Shown: positions 34,026-45,495 of the stretch, in pieces
Position numbering within the stretch: position 1 is the stretch's first letter
Layout of the letters: each line of letters begins with the position of its first letter
Assembly: GCF_002099425.1 (NCBI RefSeq)
Contig: NW_018344024.1
Coordinates: 2,666,001-2,730,000, forward strand
DNA from: Phascolarctos cinereus
Lineage: Eukaryota > Chordata > Mammalia > Diprotodontia > Phascolarctidae
Length of the DNA: 64,000 nucleotides
Direction of reading: 5' to 3'
Translations under genes and position numbers: made by a program
Notes under the pieces: model-generated
The model's input: the letters and a program-made list of their open reading frames with translations, nothing else
What the model was told of the DNA's origin: nothing
The model's database searches: none

Positions 34026-35562
34026 TTTCTTTTTAATGTACTTTTATTTTATTAAATATTCCCCTATTACATTTATATTACATTACATTAAATTTTTAAA
34101 TACTTAAAAATTTAGTTCCAAATTCTCTCACTCTTTCATGCCTCTCACCATCCTTTTAAGAAGGCAAAAAATTGATATTAATTATATACATGAAGTCATA
34201 TCAAACATTTCCATATTAGCCATATTGCAAGAAAGACAAAAAAAGGAATTTTTTAAAAAAATCTACTAAAATCTTCATTTAGAGTTCATCAGTTCTCTCT
34301 CTCTGGAGGTGGATAGCATTTTTCATCATGTATCATTTGGAGTTATTTTGTATCTTGGAATTGATCTGACCACCTAAGTCTTTCGCAGTTCATCATCCTT
34401 ATAGTATTTCTGTGACTGTTCACAATTTTTTCCTGGTTCGGTTCACTTCACTTTGAATGAGTTCATATAATCTTTCCCAGGTTTTTCTGAAATTATCCTG
34501 TTTGTCATTTCTTGTATAAAAATAGGATTTCATCATGATCATATATCACAACTTGTTCAGCCATTTTCCAATTGATGAGTATTCCTTCAATTTCTAATTC
34601 TTTCTCACGACAAAAAGAGGTACTGTAAATACAGGTCCTTTCCACTTTTCTTTAATATCTCTGAAATACAGAGCTGATAGTGGTATTGCTACATCAATGG
34701 GCATGCAATGTTTTATAGCACTTTGGTTGTTGTTCCTAATTGTTCTCTAGAATGATTGAACTAGTTCACAACTTCACCAACAGAGCATTGGTGGTGCAAT
34801 ATTTCTTCATCCCCTTCAGCATTTGTGATTTTTTTTTCTGTAATGTTAGCCAATATGATAAGTGTGCAGTGGCACTTCAGATTTCTGTTAGTTTGCATTT
34901 TCTAATTAGTAGTTATTTAGAGCATTTTATGTGACTTTTGATAGCTTTCATTTCTTTTTCTGAAAACTGCCTACTTATAAGCTCTAACAATTCATCAACT
35001 GGGAAATGGATCTTACTTTCTAAATTTGGCTCAGTTCTCTATATATTTGAGAAATGAGATGTTTATCAGAGATGCTTATGATTGTTCCCCCCCCCGTTTT
35101 CTATTTCCATATAATTCTGACTGCATTATTTGTGTGAAATGTTTTAATTATATAAAAATTTTTTATTTAATCAAAATTTTTCATGTTACTTTTGGTGGTA
35201 CTTGCTAACTTATTTTTTTCATGAACTTTCCCCTTATACATAGATCTGTCAGGTACAATTTTCCGTGCTCTCCTAATTTTCTTATGATATCACCCTTTGT
35301 AAATAATGTCTATTTTGAACTTATCTTGGTATATAAGTGTGAGATGTTTGTCTATACATAGTTCCTCCCAAACTGCTTTCTAGTTTTCCCAGCAATTTTA
35401 TCAATGAGTGATGTCTGATTCCAAAAGCTTTAATTTTTGTGTTTATCAAACATTAGATTAGTGTGGTCATTAACTACTGTGTATTATCTATTGTACTGGA
35501 ACTCCACTCTATTACTTAGCCAGTAGCAGATTATTTTGATGATTGCAGCTATTTGTTTAACC
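34026..35562 (-). mobile_element. L1 copy G, 3' part, old (minus strand)
   Basis: Begins with the A-rich terminus, passes through the 3'UTR ('aaattctctcactctttcat') and ORF2 C-terminal region ('acaacttgttcagccatttt', 'ccagcaattttatcaatgag') and stops near 35,562 in the segment coding for the ORF2 part around KTAWYW. Diverged; no frame remains open. Confidence 0.85.
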
Positions 35563-36685
35563 ACTCAATCTTTTTTGCTAAAGGAAAATAAATGCTGCTT
35601 CCATGCACCAACATATTTAAAAAAAGGCAAAAAAAAACACTATTTAGGATTTTCTGTGATGGCAAGTTTATTTGATCACTTGAAATAGACTTCTGAGACT
35701 AGATAGCATGGGACAAATTTCTTCCTCTTTGGAATGAATGCTCCCAATAAAGAGACTTTTCTAACTTTACCTTTCCTTCATCTTAGAGACAGTAGTCTAA
35801 ACATTTTATCATAGAATCATAGATCAGAGCTCTAAATTGCTTCTGTCACAAAATAATCATCAGAAATGTAAAATCTAAAAAAATCTATTTGTGGTAGCTG
35901 GATGTCAGAATTAGAATTAGTAGGGAGGAGTGGGGGAAGCCAAGTTAGTGATGAAGGTTAACAATTTGTTACCCTTAAAAGAAAAACCACTTTTCTGCTA
36001 AGAGTACCACTTGAATTATTCTTAAAAACGTAATTAAGTCTCAACACTTAGTGGTAGGGTTGATAAGTATGTATTACTTTATATTTTATTATTAACCTAT
36101 TTTTGCAGATAGAAATCATGAGATGGAGAGTAATTAAAATAGCTTGTCCAGTGAATAAAATGTCACTTTCTGATACCTGCTGCCATCATATTTAAGCAGT
36201 TCACTAGTTGTTCTCACAGCACACTGAATGTTCTGAATCCTATTCTTTTTTACTGAGCTACAATCTGGCCTCTGACCCATGTAGGTGTGTATTCATTACC
36301 AGAGGTCATTCAGCTGTGTTCATGTTCTTTCCTCAGTTTGTAATTGTCTTGACCTGTTGCTAAACATCATTTTTTACTTCTAGATCTAATTTCAGCACAT
36401 CTCCCAAAAAGACCTTGGCATTGCTCTTTCTTTGCTTCATTTCAGTTTCTTACAACTCCTATGATTATGTCAATAAATTTATCTTTGGTTGCAGCTCTTT
36501 CCTTAAATGTCAATTTGTAATAGAATAGGACATTTTGTATCAATGTACCTCATGTCTATGATCAGTAAACATATTTGATTGAACATGTAATATGTTTCCA
36601 TTGAAATTGGTTTAAAATTAATATATCAATACCGATGATAGAAAATATTTTTATTTGTTTCTTTTCTGAACAAAAACAAAACAAA
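35563..36685. other. No gene seen
   Basis: Unique-looking sequence. 35,810-35,840 ('tagaatcatagatcagagct') resembles the start of a MIR-like element but does not continue clearly. Confidence 0.45.
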
Positions 36686-36689
36686 ACAA

Positions 36690-36830
36690 AGATTAGAATT
36701 AGTGCTGGAGGGGACCTTGTATGTCATCTACCCTACATTCCTCATTTTACTCATCAGAAAACTGAGCCCCAAGAAGATTTAATAACTTCTCCAAAGTCAT
36801 AGATGGTAAATGTCAAGGACTTTAAATCTT
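36690..36830 (+). mobile_element. MIR-like SINE, plus strand
   Basis: 'agtgctggaggggaccttgt', 'cctcattttactcatcagaa' and 'aactgagccccaagaag' are in MIR order. Confidence 0.7.
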
Positions 36831-37084
36831 CAAGTGAAATAATGAATTAGAAATATTTTTTGAGAAGTATAAAGCATTATTGGCATGTATATTATGCTTA
36901 TTGCTGTCAATGTCACTATCAAAAACTAAAATCCTGTTCTTATGCCTCATTAGGTGGTAAAGAAGTGGCTCTGAATTCACAGAGACTATACTTGAGGAGA
37001 GCAAGTTGTTTTTTTTTCTAAATTTGATGAGAGGAATTTTTAACCTTAAGCCCAGTGTTGGACCTTACTTTTGTCATCCAAGTT

Positions 37085-37215
37085 ATTTAACCTTATAGAA
37101 TTTTAGTGATAAGTAGGAGCCTAATGATCATTTAGTCTAACTTTTTACAAATTGGAAAATTGAGTCCCAGAAATGTTAAATGACTTGTCCAAGTTTCCAT
37201 AGGCAGTAGGTATTT
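37085..37215 (+). mobile_element. MIR-like SINE, plus strand
   Basis: 'agaattttagtgataagtag', 'ttacaaattggaaaattgag' and 'aaatgacttgtccaag' are in MIR order; decayed. Confidence 0.65.
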
Positions 37216-37353
37216 TAACAATTGTTCTCTATTTAACAAAGTTCTGTTTCTGAATACAGTGCTTTTCTCACTGTGTTATATGGCTTCAGTGCGTAGTAGA
37301 TAAATTATTTTTTTTATTATCACCCATTTGGGGGACATATAAGGTGTGTGAAT

Positions 37354-37398
<45 letters not shown>

Positions 37399-38732
37399 AT
37401 ATATATATAATATAATAATGACATTTGTCAGAGATGTTTATATAAATGGTAAAAATAGCTATCAGTGTAATATCAAAATTTGTAAATCGATAGATAAAAT
37501 ACAATGAACCTTAAATGTTCCAAACCTTATTTAAGTCAGGAATTTCCAAAAACTTAAATCAAAACTGACAGAGCAATTATTGTGGAGTTTAATTTAAGAC
37601 ATGATTAAGCTATTTATATGCATAATTATAAAGCTATGATATGAATCCTTTCATACATACATACAAAAGGGGGCTAGAGAAATATATTCTCCAGTCACAT
37701 GCCATTAATTTGACCATTCTGGCACACTTAAATCTTCTGAAATTGATGCTGGCTGAAGGCTACATATGGCGCCTGTCATTTGAAGTAAGATAATCCATGT
37801 GTATTTGGATTCAAACAAAAACTCTGTGCAATTTATAGAGAACATGATTGCATCAGAAGATGAGCCAATTGCATCCAATTGTTGGGATACCTTTTATCAA
37901 TAACAACAATATAGATAATGGTCAGGACTTTGAGTACTTTTTTATAGTTAGCACCCACAAGGTTAGCATCTTGAAAATAGGAAAGAGATACAAATATAAA
38001 AGCAAGCAAAGCATTCTTTGAAGACATATATAAAAGAAATGTATTATAATGAAAGTGATAGTGACTTTGGAGGAAAATTAGTCTTTGGCTACTAGATGAT
38101 GATTAAGAAAGTTGTACATTATTCATATACCATATCTTCATGAAAATCATAGATTAAATCCTATAGCTTAACATGAATTTTGGGAACCAAATATAATTAT
38201 TTCAGTTTCATTTCTCAGTGTCTAGAGTTCTCTGTATTTAAGCTACTGACACTGCTGCTGCTAGTACTACTACTGCTATAACTACAACTATGACTACAAC
38301 TACATATAATTAGTTAAACGAATTAAGTAAATTTACTTGTATAATGAAAAAATATTTTTTGATCTGGAGAAGTAGTTTAAAAAACCATTTAAATATATGT
38401 ACAATGAGAAAAGGAAATTAAATAGTCATAAGAAAAATGAAGGGCAACAGAATGATTGTGATGTTTACTGAGCATCCTTTCCATTTTTTTGGTTAAATAA
38501 ACCTTTTTTTTTATTATCAAATTGTCTATAAGTGTTTCATATTATTCCATACGATTGAACTTTGTAGGCCTGGCCCACTAGAATGCATATGTATAACAAA
38601 TGTACCTATTTTCAGATAGCAATATATTCATTGAATCAATCAAACTTTCAAACACTGCAGGGTCTATTTAACATGATATATCATTAATCCAGAGAAATTT
38701 TCTCTGAATGGAAGAAATAATGAAATAGATGA
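37216..38732. other. No gene; (TA)n and CTA/CTG-rich tract
   Basis: Holds the TA tract at 37,352 and a short triplet-rich stretch (38,250-38,310). 37,690-37,830 is high-complexity unique sequence. Nothing coding seen. Confidence 0.45.
37352..37415. repeat. (TA)n microsatellite
   Basis: CATA units followed by TA dinucleotides with one 'tatt' interruption, about 60 bp. Confidence 0.95.
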
Positions 38733-39303
38733 ATGGGCAGAATCAATATAGCAGAGTAGAGGAAGCACTCAGTTAAGTTCTCCCAACTTTACCCTCCAAA
38801 ATCTATGAAATGTTGTCTCAAATAAAAATTTGGATTACAAAAGCCAACAGATGATCAGAGTTAGTCATTCTTCTAGCCCAACACAACTTCAGAAGATAAA
38901 AAATCTGTGACATGAGGTAAATGGGGAAAATTATCTCACATTAATGAGGTGTACAGAGAAGAGCTTTCGCAGTAAACAGAATAGGTGATGGTGGTGGGAT
39001 CAGGCAATGTTTGAGCCTCACTCACATTTAATTGCTTCAAAGAGGGAAATATATAATATGTAATATATGACATACATATATACATTTATATTTATACATA
39101 CCTATTGTTTAGATATGCAAGCTCGTGCACACACATACACACACACAGACACACTCACTTCATAATAGTAATCTATCTTACCCAAAAGCAAAGTAGAAAG
39201 AGAAGTGATTCAAGAAGGAAGAGATGATAAAAGAGAGAGAAGATAAAAGAAGGCAGTGGTTAGAAACAAAAGAGACCACAGGCTAACTAAAAATAATTAC
39301 TCA

Positions 39304-39396
39304 AAATAATTCTTTGGTATTTTGATTTGTATGGCATGGAATAAATAAATTAACTTTAGTAGAATTGTCATTTTCATTAAATTGGCTAAGCAAAGC
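39304..39396 (-). mobile_element. Inverted 92-bp L1 ORF2 scrap inside L1 H
   Basis: 'tttggtattttgatttgtat' with 'ggcatggaataaataaatta' matches copy C 13,764-13,840 in the minus direction, whereas spacer and ORF2 of L1 H on both sides are plus-oriented. Confidence 0.65.
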
Positions 39397-40048
39397 ACAC
39401 AGTAGATGAGAGAAAGAATAAAGAGTGAGAAGGATAAACAGAAGAAAACGGAAAGAAATTCATAAATGGTGATTATAACCATGAATGTGAATGGGATAAA
39501 CTCGCTCATAAAACAGAAACAAAGAGCAGAATGGATTAGAAAGAATCAAACAATATGGTGCTTACAAGAAACACTTGAAACAGAGAGACATAGGAAGAGT
39601 TAATATAAGGGGCTAAAGCAGAATCTACTGTGCTTTAGCTGGTGTAAAAAAGACAGGTGTAGCAATCATGACCTCAGGAAAAAAAAAGACTTATTAAAAA
39701 TTATTTAAGCAGGGAAATCACATCTTATGAAAAAGTAACATAGAAAATGAAATAATATTAATAGTACACACACATACACACGCATCAAATGGCATAGCAT
39801 CCAAATTCTTAAAGGAAAATTTAAATGAATTATAAGAGGAAATAGTAAAACCATAGTAGTTGATGACCTTAACTGTCCTCTCTGAGGGCTAAATAAATAT
39901 AACCATAAAATAAATAAAAAGAAAGTCAAGGAGATGAATAGAATATTAGAAAAAATAGATTGAATGGATTTCTGGAGAAAACTGAATGGGAATTTAAAGT
40001 ATATCTTTTTAGCTGCTTCATATGGTATTGTCACAAAAAATTTTATAG

Positions 40049-40194
40049 AGGCAGCTACCTGGTGCAATGGATAGAGCTCTGGCCTTGGAATCAGGAGGAA
40101 CTGAGTTCAAATCCAGTCTCAGATACATGATGTTTACTAGCTGTGTGGCCCCAGGAGAGTCACTTAACCCCAATTACCTCACCAAAAAAAAAGA
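40049..40194 (+). mobile_element. Marsupial tRNA/CORE SINE in L1 H, plus strand
   Basis: Head 'ggcagctacctggtgcaatg', then 'ctgagttcaaatccagtctc', 'actagctgtgtggcccc', 'agtcacttaaccccaatta' and an A-tail. The flanks 'caaaaaattttat' and 'caaaaatattat' form an imperfect duplication and match the L1 sequence at that point. Confidence 0.9.
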
Positions 40195-42002
40195 GCAAAA
40201 ATATTATGCATTACGGCATAAAAACTCAAAAATCAAATTCAGAAAAGCAGATATATTAAATGTACCTTTAAAAAGACTGTCATGCAATAAAAATTACATT
40301 TAATAAGGAGTTATGGAAACATAGATGAAAATATTTTGAAACATATAATCTGATGTCAAAGAATGAGGTGGTAAAAGAAGAAATCATAGAAACAATAATT
40401 TATTTAAAGAGAATGATGGCAATGAGAAATTATTCTAAAATTTTTGGTGTGTAGCCAAAGCAATACTTAGAAGAAAATTTATATCTATGAATGTTTATAT
40501 CATTAAAATAAGAAAGAACAGATTAATTAATTGGGCATGCAACTAAGAAGAAACTTGAAAAAGAACAGATTAAAAATTCCCAATTAAACAATAAAGCAAA
40601 AATTCTGAGTATTAAGAGAGATTTGTAGAATTTAAAGTAAGAAAAAAAGACAAACTTAATAAATAAATAAAAGTGGCAGCTATTATCATGAAAAAAATAA
40701 GAAAAATAAATTACATTAACCAAATTTAAGTGGAAGAGCAAAAGTTCAAGTATGTCAAAGAAATAAATGAAAAAAAGTGAAGAAATGTATCAATGAAAAC
40801 AAAGTGAAGGAATGTATCCTAGAAGTACCAGATTTTAAAGAGTATTACAAATTATTAATCATCAAAACCATTTTCTACTGGTTAAAAAACATAGTGGTGG
40901 ATCAATGGGATGGGTTAGGTATGCAATATACATTAGTGTTATAATAATAAAAATAGTAAACTAGCGTTTGAAACAAAGATTTTGAGGATAAGAACTCAAC
41001 AGTTGACAAAAATTGTTGGGAACAGTAGAGATAAGTTTGAAAGAAATTAAGTATATAACAACATATCATACCTTATATCAAAATAAGGACAAAGTGGATA
41101 AATGATTTCAACATAAAGTTGATATCTAAGTAAGTTAGGAAAGAATGGAAAACTGTACCTGTCACATCTTTTTAGGGAAGAATTTAAGATAAAACAAGAG
41201 ATGGAGAAGACCACAGGAAGGAATAGTGATAATTTTGATTATATAAAATTAAAAAAGTGTTTCTACAATAGCCAAATGTAGAAAGGAAACAGTAAACTGG
41301 GGAAATTTTGCAACAAATTTCTTTGACAAAGGCCCCATTTCTCAAAAAAAGTGTTGGTAGCTGAGTCAAGTATATAAATATAAAAGCCATTTCCCAGTTG
41401 ATAATTGGTAAGAGTATTTGAGCAGGCCAAAGCTATCAATGGTCATATAAAAACATCCCCTAAAACAGGACTGATCAGAGAAATGAAAATTAAAACAACT
41501 CTGAGGTACCTCCACACACCTATCAGTTTAGCTATCATTACACGAAAGGAAAAGCACAAATGCTGGAGGGGAAGTTGAAAAATTGGGACATTAATGCAGT
41601 GTTGGTGGACTTGTGAACTAGTCCAATCTCCTGGAGAACAATTTGAAACTATAACCAAATGGCTATAAATCTGCACATATTCTTTGACCCAGAAATACCA
41701 CTATTAGGTCTATATCCAAAAGAGATGTATAAAAAGGGAAAGAAAAAAATTAAAGATACAAAAATAATTATAGCAGCTCATTTCGTGGTAGAAAATAATT
41801 GGAAATTAAGAGAATGCCCAACAATCAGAGGATGGCTGAACAAATTGTGGGTATGTGACTTTGATGAAACATGATTGTGCTATAAGAAATGTCAAGCAAG
41901 ACTTTTTCAGAAAACTGGGAATTGATATCCATCAATGGTGAAATGGCTGAACTAGTTATAGTACATGAATGTGACGGAATGCTATTGTACTGTAAGAAAT
42001 GA

Positions 42003-44506
42003 TGAAGGGGTGGGACTTTTGGGAGCCAAGATGGCAGAGTAAGAAGTAAGTCATGCTCATCCTCCCTTATTGACCCTTGAAATCCCAGAAAATATCACTC
42101 CAGAAAAAAATCCCGAGAACAGCTGAGTCAGCAGAAAGGTGGAGTATAGCAATGGAGGGAGAGCAATACAGGATAAGAAGTGTCCTAAAAAGACAGCAGC
42201 AAGCTTTGCCTCAGCCAAACAGGGAAGATATTGAGCCCCAGTGTGGTGAGCAGGCAAGTGACATAACCAGGACCCCTAAGCATGTCAGAACAGGCAGGGG
42301 AACCAATAAACACTAGCTCAGAAAACCACCAAATGCACTGGCATTCTCCAGCATCAAAATTTCCTAGTGCTTCAGCACAACTTCAGGCTGGCAGACATCC
42401 TTCAGCAGCCAAACATTTGAGTGCTTTAAAGAAGGCCAAGTGAGCAGGCATCCTCCAGGGGCCAGACTCCCCATCCCCTCCCCTGAGAGTTGCAGAGGTG
42501 CTTGTCCCAGCTCAGCACCAGGTAATCTGCCAGACCCCTACAACCTCCAACTGCCAGTACTTGAGGGTCCAGCACACAAAGCCAGTGACCAAATCCTAGG
42601 CTTCCAGAATAAGAAGCTTGGGTCAGTTCCCCTTGTCTCCATCAGGAGAGCTCAACTTTAAAATCCAGGAAATAGGCAAACACCATGAGCAGAAAAAAGA
42701 AATAGACAATGACTACAGATTCTTATTATGGGGACAGAGAAGATCAAATCACAAATGCAGAGGAGGACATCCTTGTCACTACACCACATCTGAAACCTCA
42801 AAAAGATACATGAATTTGTCCAAAGCCCTAATAGCCTTTTTGGAAGAGTTCAAGAAGGATTTTAAAAGTCAATAAGAGAGGTCGAATAAAAATTGGGAAA
42901 GGAAATGAGAGGTATGCAAGATAGAATCAAAAGCTTGGAAAAAGAAAGACAAAAATTGTAGAAAACAAGTCCTTAAAAAATAAAATTGGATAAATGGGGA
43001 AAAAAGCACACTGAAGAAATCAACTTCTTAAAAAGTAAAATTGGCCAAATGGAAAAGGAGGCAGAAAAACACACTAAATCCTTAAAAAGAAAAATGGGCT
43101 AAATGGAAAAGGAGGTAAAAAATCTAATAGAAGGAAATGATTCATTAAAAATTAGAATTGGGCAAGTTGAGGCTAATGACTTTATGAGATATCAAGAATC
43201 AGTCAAACAGAAACAAGAGAATGAAAAATAGAAGAAAATGTGAAATACCTCATTGGTAAAATAACTCACCTAGAAAATAGAACCAGGGGAGATAATTTTA
43301 AAATTATTGATCTACCTGAAAACCACGGTGAAAAAAAAGATCCTGGATAGTGTCTTTCAAGAAGTCATCAAGGAAAACTATCATGAGGCCATAGAACCAG
43401 AAGGTAAAATAGTCATCAAAAGAATCCACTGATCATCTCCTGAAAGAGATCCTAAATTGAAAACATGAAGGAATATTGTAGACATATTCCAAAATTATCA
43501 GGTCAAAGAGAAAATACTGTAAGTAGCCAGACAGAAACAGTTTAAATATCATGGGACCACAGTTAGGAATAAGCAGGACCTTCAGCTTCTGCATCAAAGG
43601 ATCAAAAAGCATGGAATATGATATTCTGTAAGGCAAAGGAGCTTGAATTACAACCAAGGATCAACTACCTAGTGAAGTTGAGTACAATCTTTCAGGGGAG
43701 GAGATGGACATTTAATGAAATAGGGTACTTCCAAGCCTTCCCGATGAAAAGACCAGAGCTCAAAAGAAAATTTGATCTTCAAATACAGGACTCAAGAGAG
43801 GCATAAAAAGGTAAATAGGAAAGAAAAACAACAACATGTTATTAATAAGGACAAACTGTTTACAACCATACAAGAGATGATAATATTTGTAACTCTTGAG
43901 AACTGTATCATTATGACATTTAGAAGGGGTATACATAGACAGAAGGTGTGGGTATGAGTTGACCTTTATGTGATGATAAAAATCTAAGTGGTGAAATGGG
44001 ATTCCTCTGGGTTAAGAGGAAAGGAGGAGGTAGACAAGGGTAAGTTACATCACATAAAAAGGTACAAAAACCTATTACAGTAGAGGGAAAGAAGGGAAGG
44101 AGATGAGCATTGTTTGAACTTCAGTCTCATCTCATTTGGCTCAAAAATGGAATAACATAATCAGTTAGGGATAGAAATCTAACTTACCTTATAGGAAGTA
44201 GGAGGGGAAAGGGGAAAGACAAGGGAGGGTTGGATAGAAGAAAAGGAAGATGTGGTAAGAGTAAAGGGGAAGAAAAGGGCTGATAGAAGGAAGGGAAGAG
44301 CGAGGGAGGTGATGGTCATAAGCAAAACTCTAGTGAGGAGGGAAAGGAGAAAGGAGAAAGAAAAGCATAAGCAGGGGGCAAAATAGGGTGGAGAGAAAGA
44401 TATAGATATTAATCATAACTGTGAATGTGAATGGGATGAATTCGGCCATAAAACAGAAGCAAATAGCAGAGTGGATTAAGAACCATAATTCTACAATCTG
44501 TTGTTC
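42003..44506 (+). mobile_element. L1 copy I, 5'UTR-ORF1-spacer-ORF2 start, plus strand
   Basis: Starts at the family 5' end ('gggagccaagatggcagagt') inside the 3'UTR of L1 H. 5'UTR 42,003-42,684, ORF1 42,685-43,806, purine-rich spacer 43,807-44,405, then the first ~26 codons of ORF2 (VNVNGMNSAIKQKQIAEW...). At about 44,507 it jumps to the ORF2 C-terminus and 3'UTR. The 3'UTR that follows may be its own, or that of L1 H resumed. Frames at 42,077-42,661 in the 5'UTR are not genes. Confidence 0.85.
42685..43806 (+). pseudogene. L1 I ORF1, broken
   Basis: Start MSRKKK at 42,685, followed almost at once by a stop. Homology continues through YMNLSKALIAFLEEFKKDFK, then a coiled coil with four IGQ-type units (near 42,982, 43,037, 43,091 and 43,154; spacing about 54, 54 and 63 bp), the RRM, and a C-terminal domain ending PRINYLVKLSTIFQGRRW and a tail to 43,806. 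One coiled-coil unit more than in copies C and D. Confidence 0.85.
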
Positions 44507-44603
44507 AAAAACCTGGAAAGACTTAAATGAACTGATGATGAATGAAATGAGCAGAACCAGGAGAACATTGTACACAGTAACAGCCTCATTGTGTGATAAT
44601 TGA
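44421..44603 (+). pseudogene. In-frame fused remnant of L1 ORF2 (60 codons)
   Basis: A single open frame starts in the ORF2 N-terminus (MNVNGMNSAIKQKQIAEWIK then NHNSTICC) and continues directly into the ORF2 C-terminus (KTWKDLNELMMNEMSRTRR and LYTVTASLCDN, stop). The junction is at about 44,506. Everything between, about 1,200 codons, is gone. The endonuclease and reverse transcriptase are absent, so it has no enzyme activity. The in-frame join may be chance (one in three). Confidence 0.8.
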
Positions 44604-44983
44604 CTTTGATAGACTTAGCTCTTCTCAGCAATGCAAAAATCTCAGACAATTCTAAAAGACTCACAATGGAAAATTATATCCATATCTAGAGAAAGAAATT
44701 TGGAGTCTGAATGCAGATGGAATCATACTATTTGCTCTCCTTTTCTTTTGCTGTTTTTTTTGTTTCTTCTTTCTCATATTTCCTCCCATTTATTCTAATT
44801 CTTCTTTACATCATTACTAATGTGAAAATATGTTTAACATGAACATATAAGTGGAGCCTATATCAAATTGCATGCTGTCTTGGAGAAGGAGGAGGAGAGG
44901 GAGAGGAAGAAAATTTAAAACTCAAAATCTTATGGAAGTGAATGTTGAAAACTAAAAATAAATTATTTAAAAAAAACTGGAAA
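44507..44983 (+). mobile_element. L1 3' end (of I or H), plus strand
   Basis: ORF2 C-terminus, 3'UTR with the T-rich then purine-rich block ('ggagaaggaggaggagaggg'), and the terminal 'gttgaaaactaaaaataaat' with A-run. This is the clearest view of the family's 3' end in the window. Confidence 0.88.
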
Positions 44984-45495
44984 AGGGAAATAAGAGAAGC
45001 CAGAGATTTAAAAAAAAAAAGGACCTTCTGACAAAGGTCTGAAATCTTATAATTGAATTGATTGTGATTATTTTTTAAAAAATGTAGGGATTAGTTTCAG
45101 AAAAACCTGGGGATATCTATATGAACTGACGCACATTGATGTGAGTAGAACCAATTCACACAGTGACTGTAATAAGATAAACAATAGTGAAAGACTCAGC
45201 AACTGATCAATACAATGATTCACCATAATTTCAAGGGACTCATGATATGTAATGCTATGAACATGCAGATAAGGAACTCATTGTCTCAAAATACAGACTG
45301 AAGCACACATTTTTTCCCCTTTATTTTTCTTGCCTTTTTTTTTAATCATGGCCAATGATAAATTTTTTTGCATGACTTCTTATATTTAATGAGCATCATA
45401 CTCCTTGCCTTCTCAATGGATGAGGGAATCTTACAGGGAAGGGAAAAAGACATGGATCTAAAAATAAAATTAAATCAAATTAAAAAACAACAAAG
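44984..45495 (+). mobile_element. L1 copy J, 3' end of an older subfamily, plus strand
   Basis: 'tttcagaaaaacctggggat', 'gatgtgagtagaaccaattc' and a different 3'UTR ending in 'gatctaaaaataaaatt' with an A-rich tail. Placed head to tail after the I/H 3' end, and more diverged. Confidence 0.8.

Larger units (their letters stand above)
38733..42002 (+). mobile_element. L1 copy H, plus strand, internally deleted
   Basis: A 5' end-like stretch ('agcagagtagaggaagcact' near 38,750) is followed by a 5'UTR, a shortened purine-rich spacer region and ORF2 from about 39,470 (VNVNG-type start 'atgaatgtgaatgggataaa'). ORF1 is not recognisable. ORF2 runs through the endonuclease, then at about 40,740-40,830 jumps to the C-terminal KTAWYW-equivalent region ('ggtggatcaatgggatgggt'), so the reverse-transcriptase core is absent. 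The 3'UTR is interrupted at 42,003 by copy I. A SINE (40,049) and an inverted L1 scrap (39,304) interrupt it further. Old; no frame stays open. Confidence 0.75.

Noticed and set aside
42077-42661. Plus-strand frames of 73-79 codons as a gene near 42 kb
   Set aside because: They lie in the 5'UTR of L1 I ahead of its ORF1. No similarity to known proteins.
42900-43170. CRISPR-like array from regularly spaced similar units
   Set aside because: The units are coiled-coil repeats of L1 ORF1 with no spacers. The DNA is mammalian.
39470-45495. A complete second L1 on the plus strand
   Set aside because: The stretch is a composite of at least three copies (H, I, J) with large parts of ORF2 missing.
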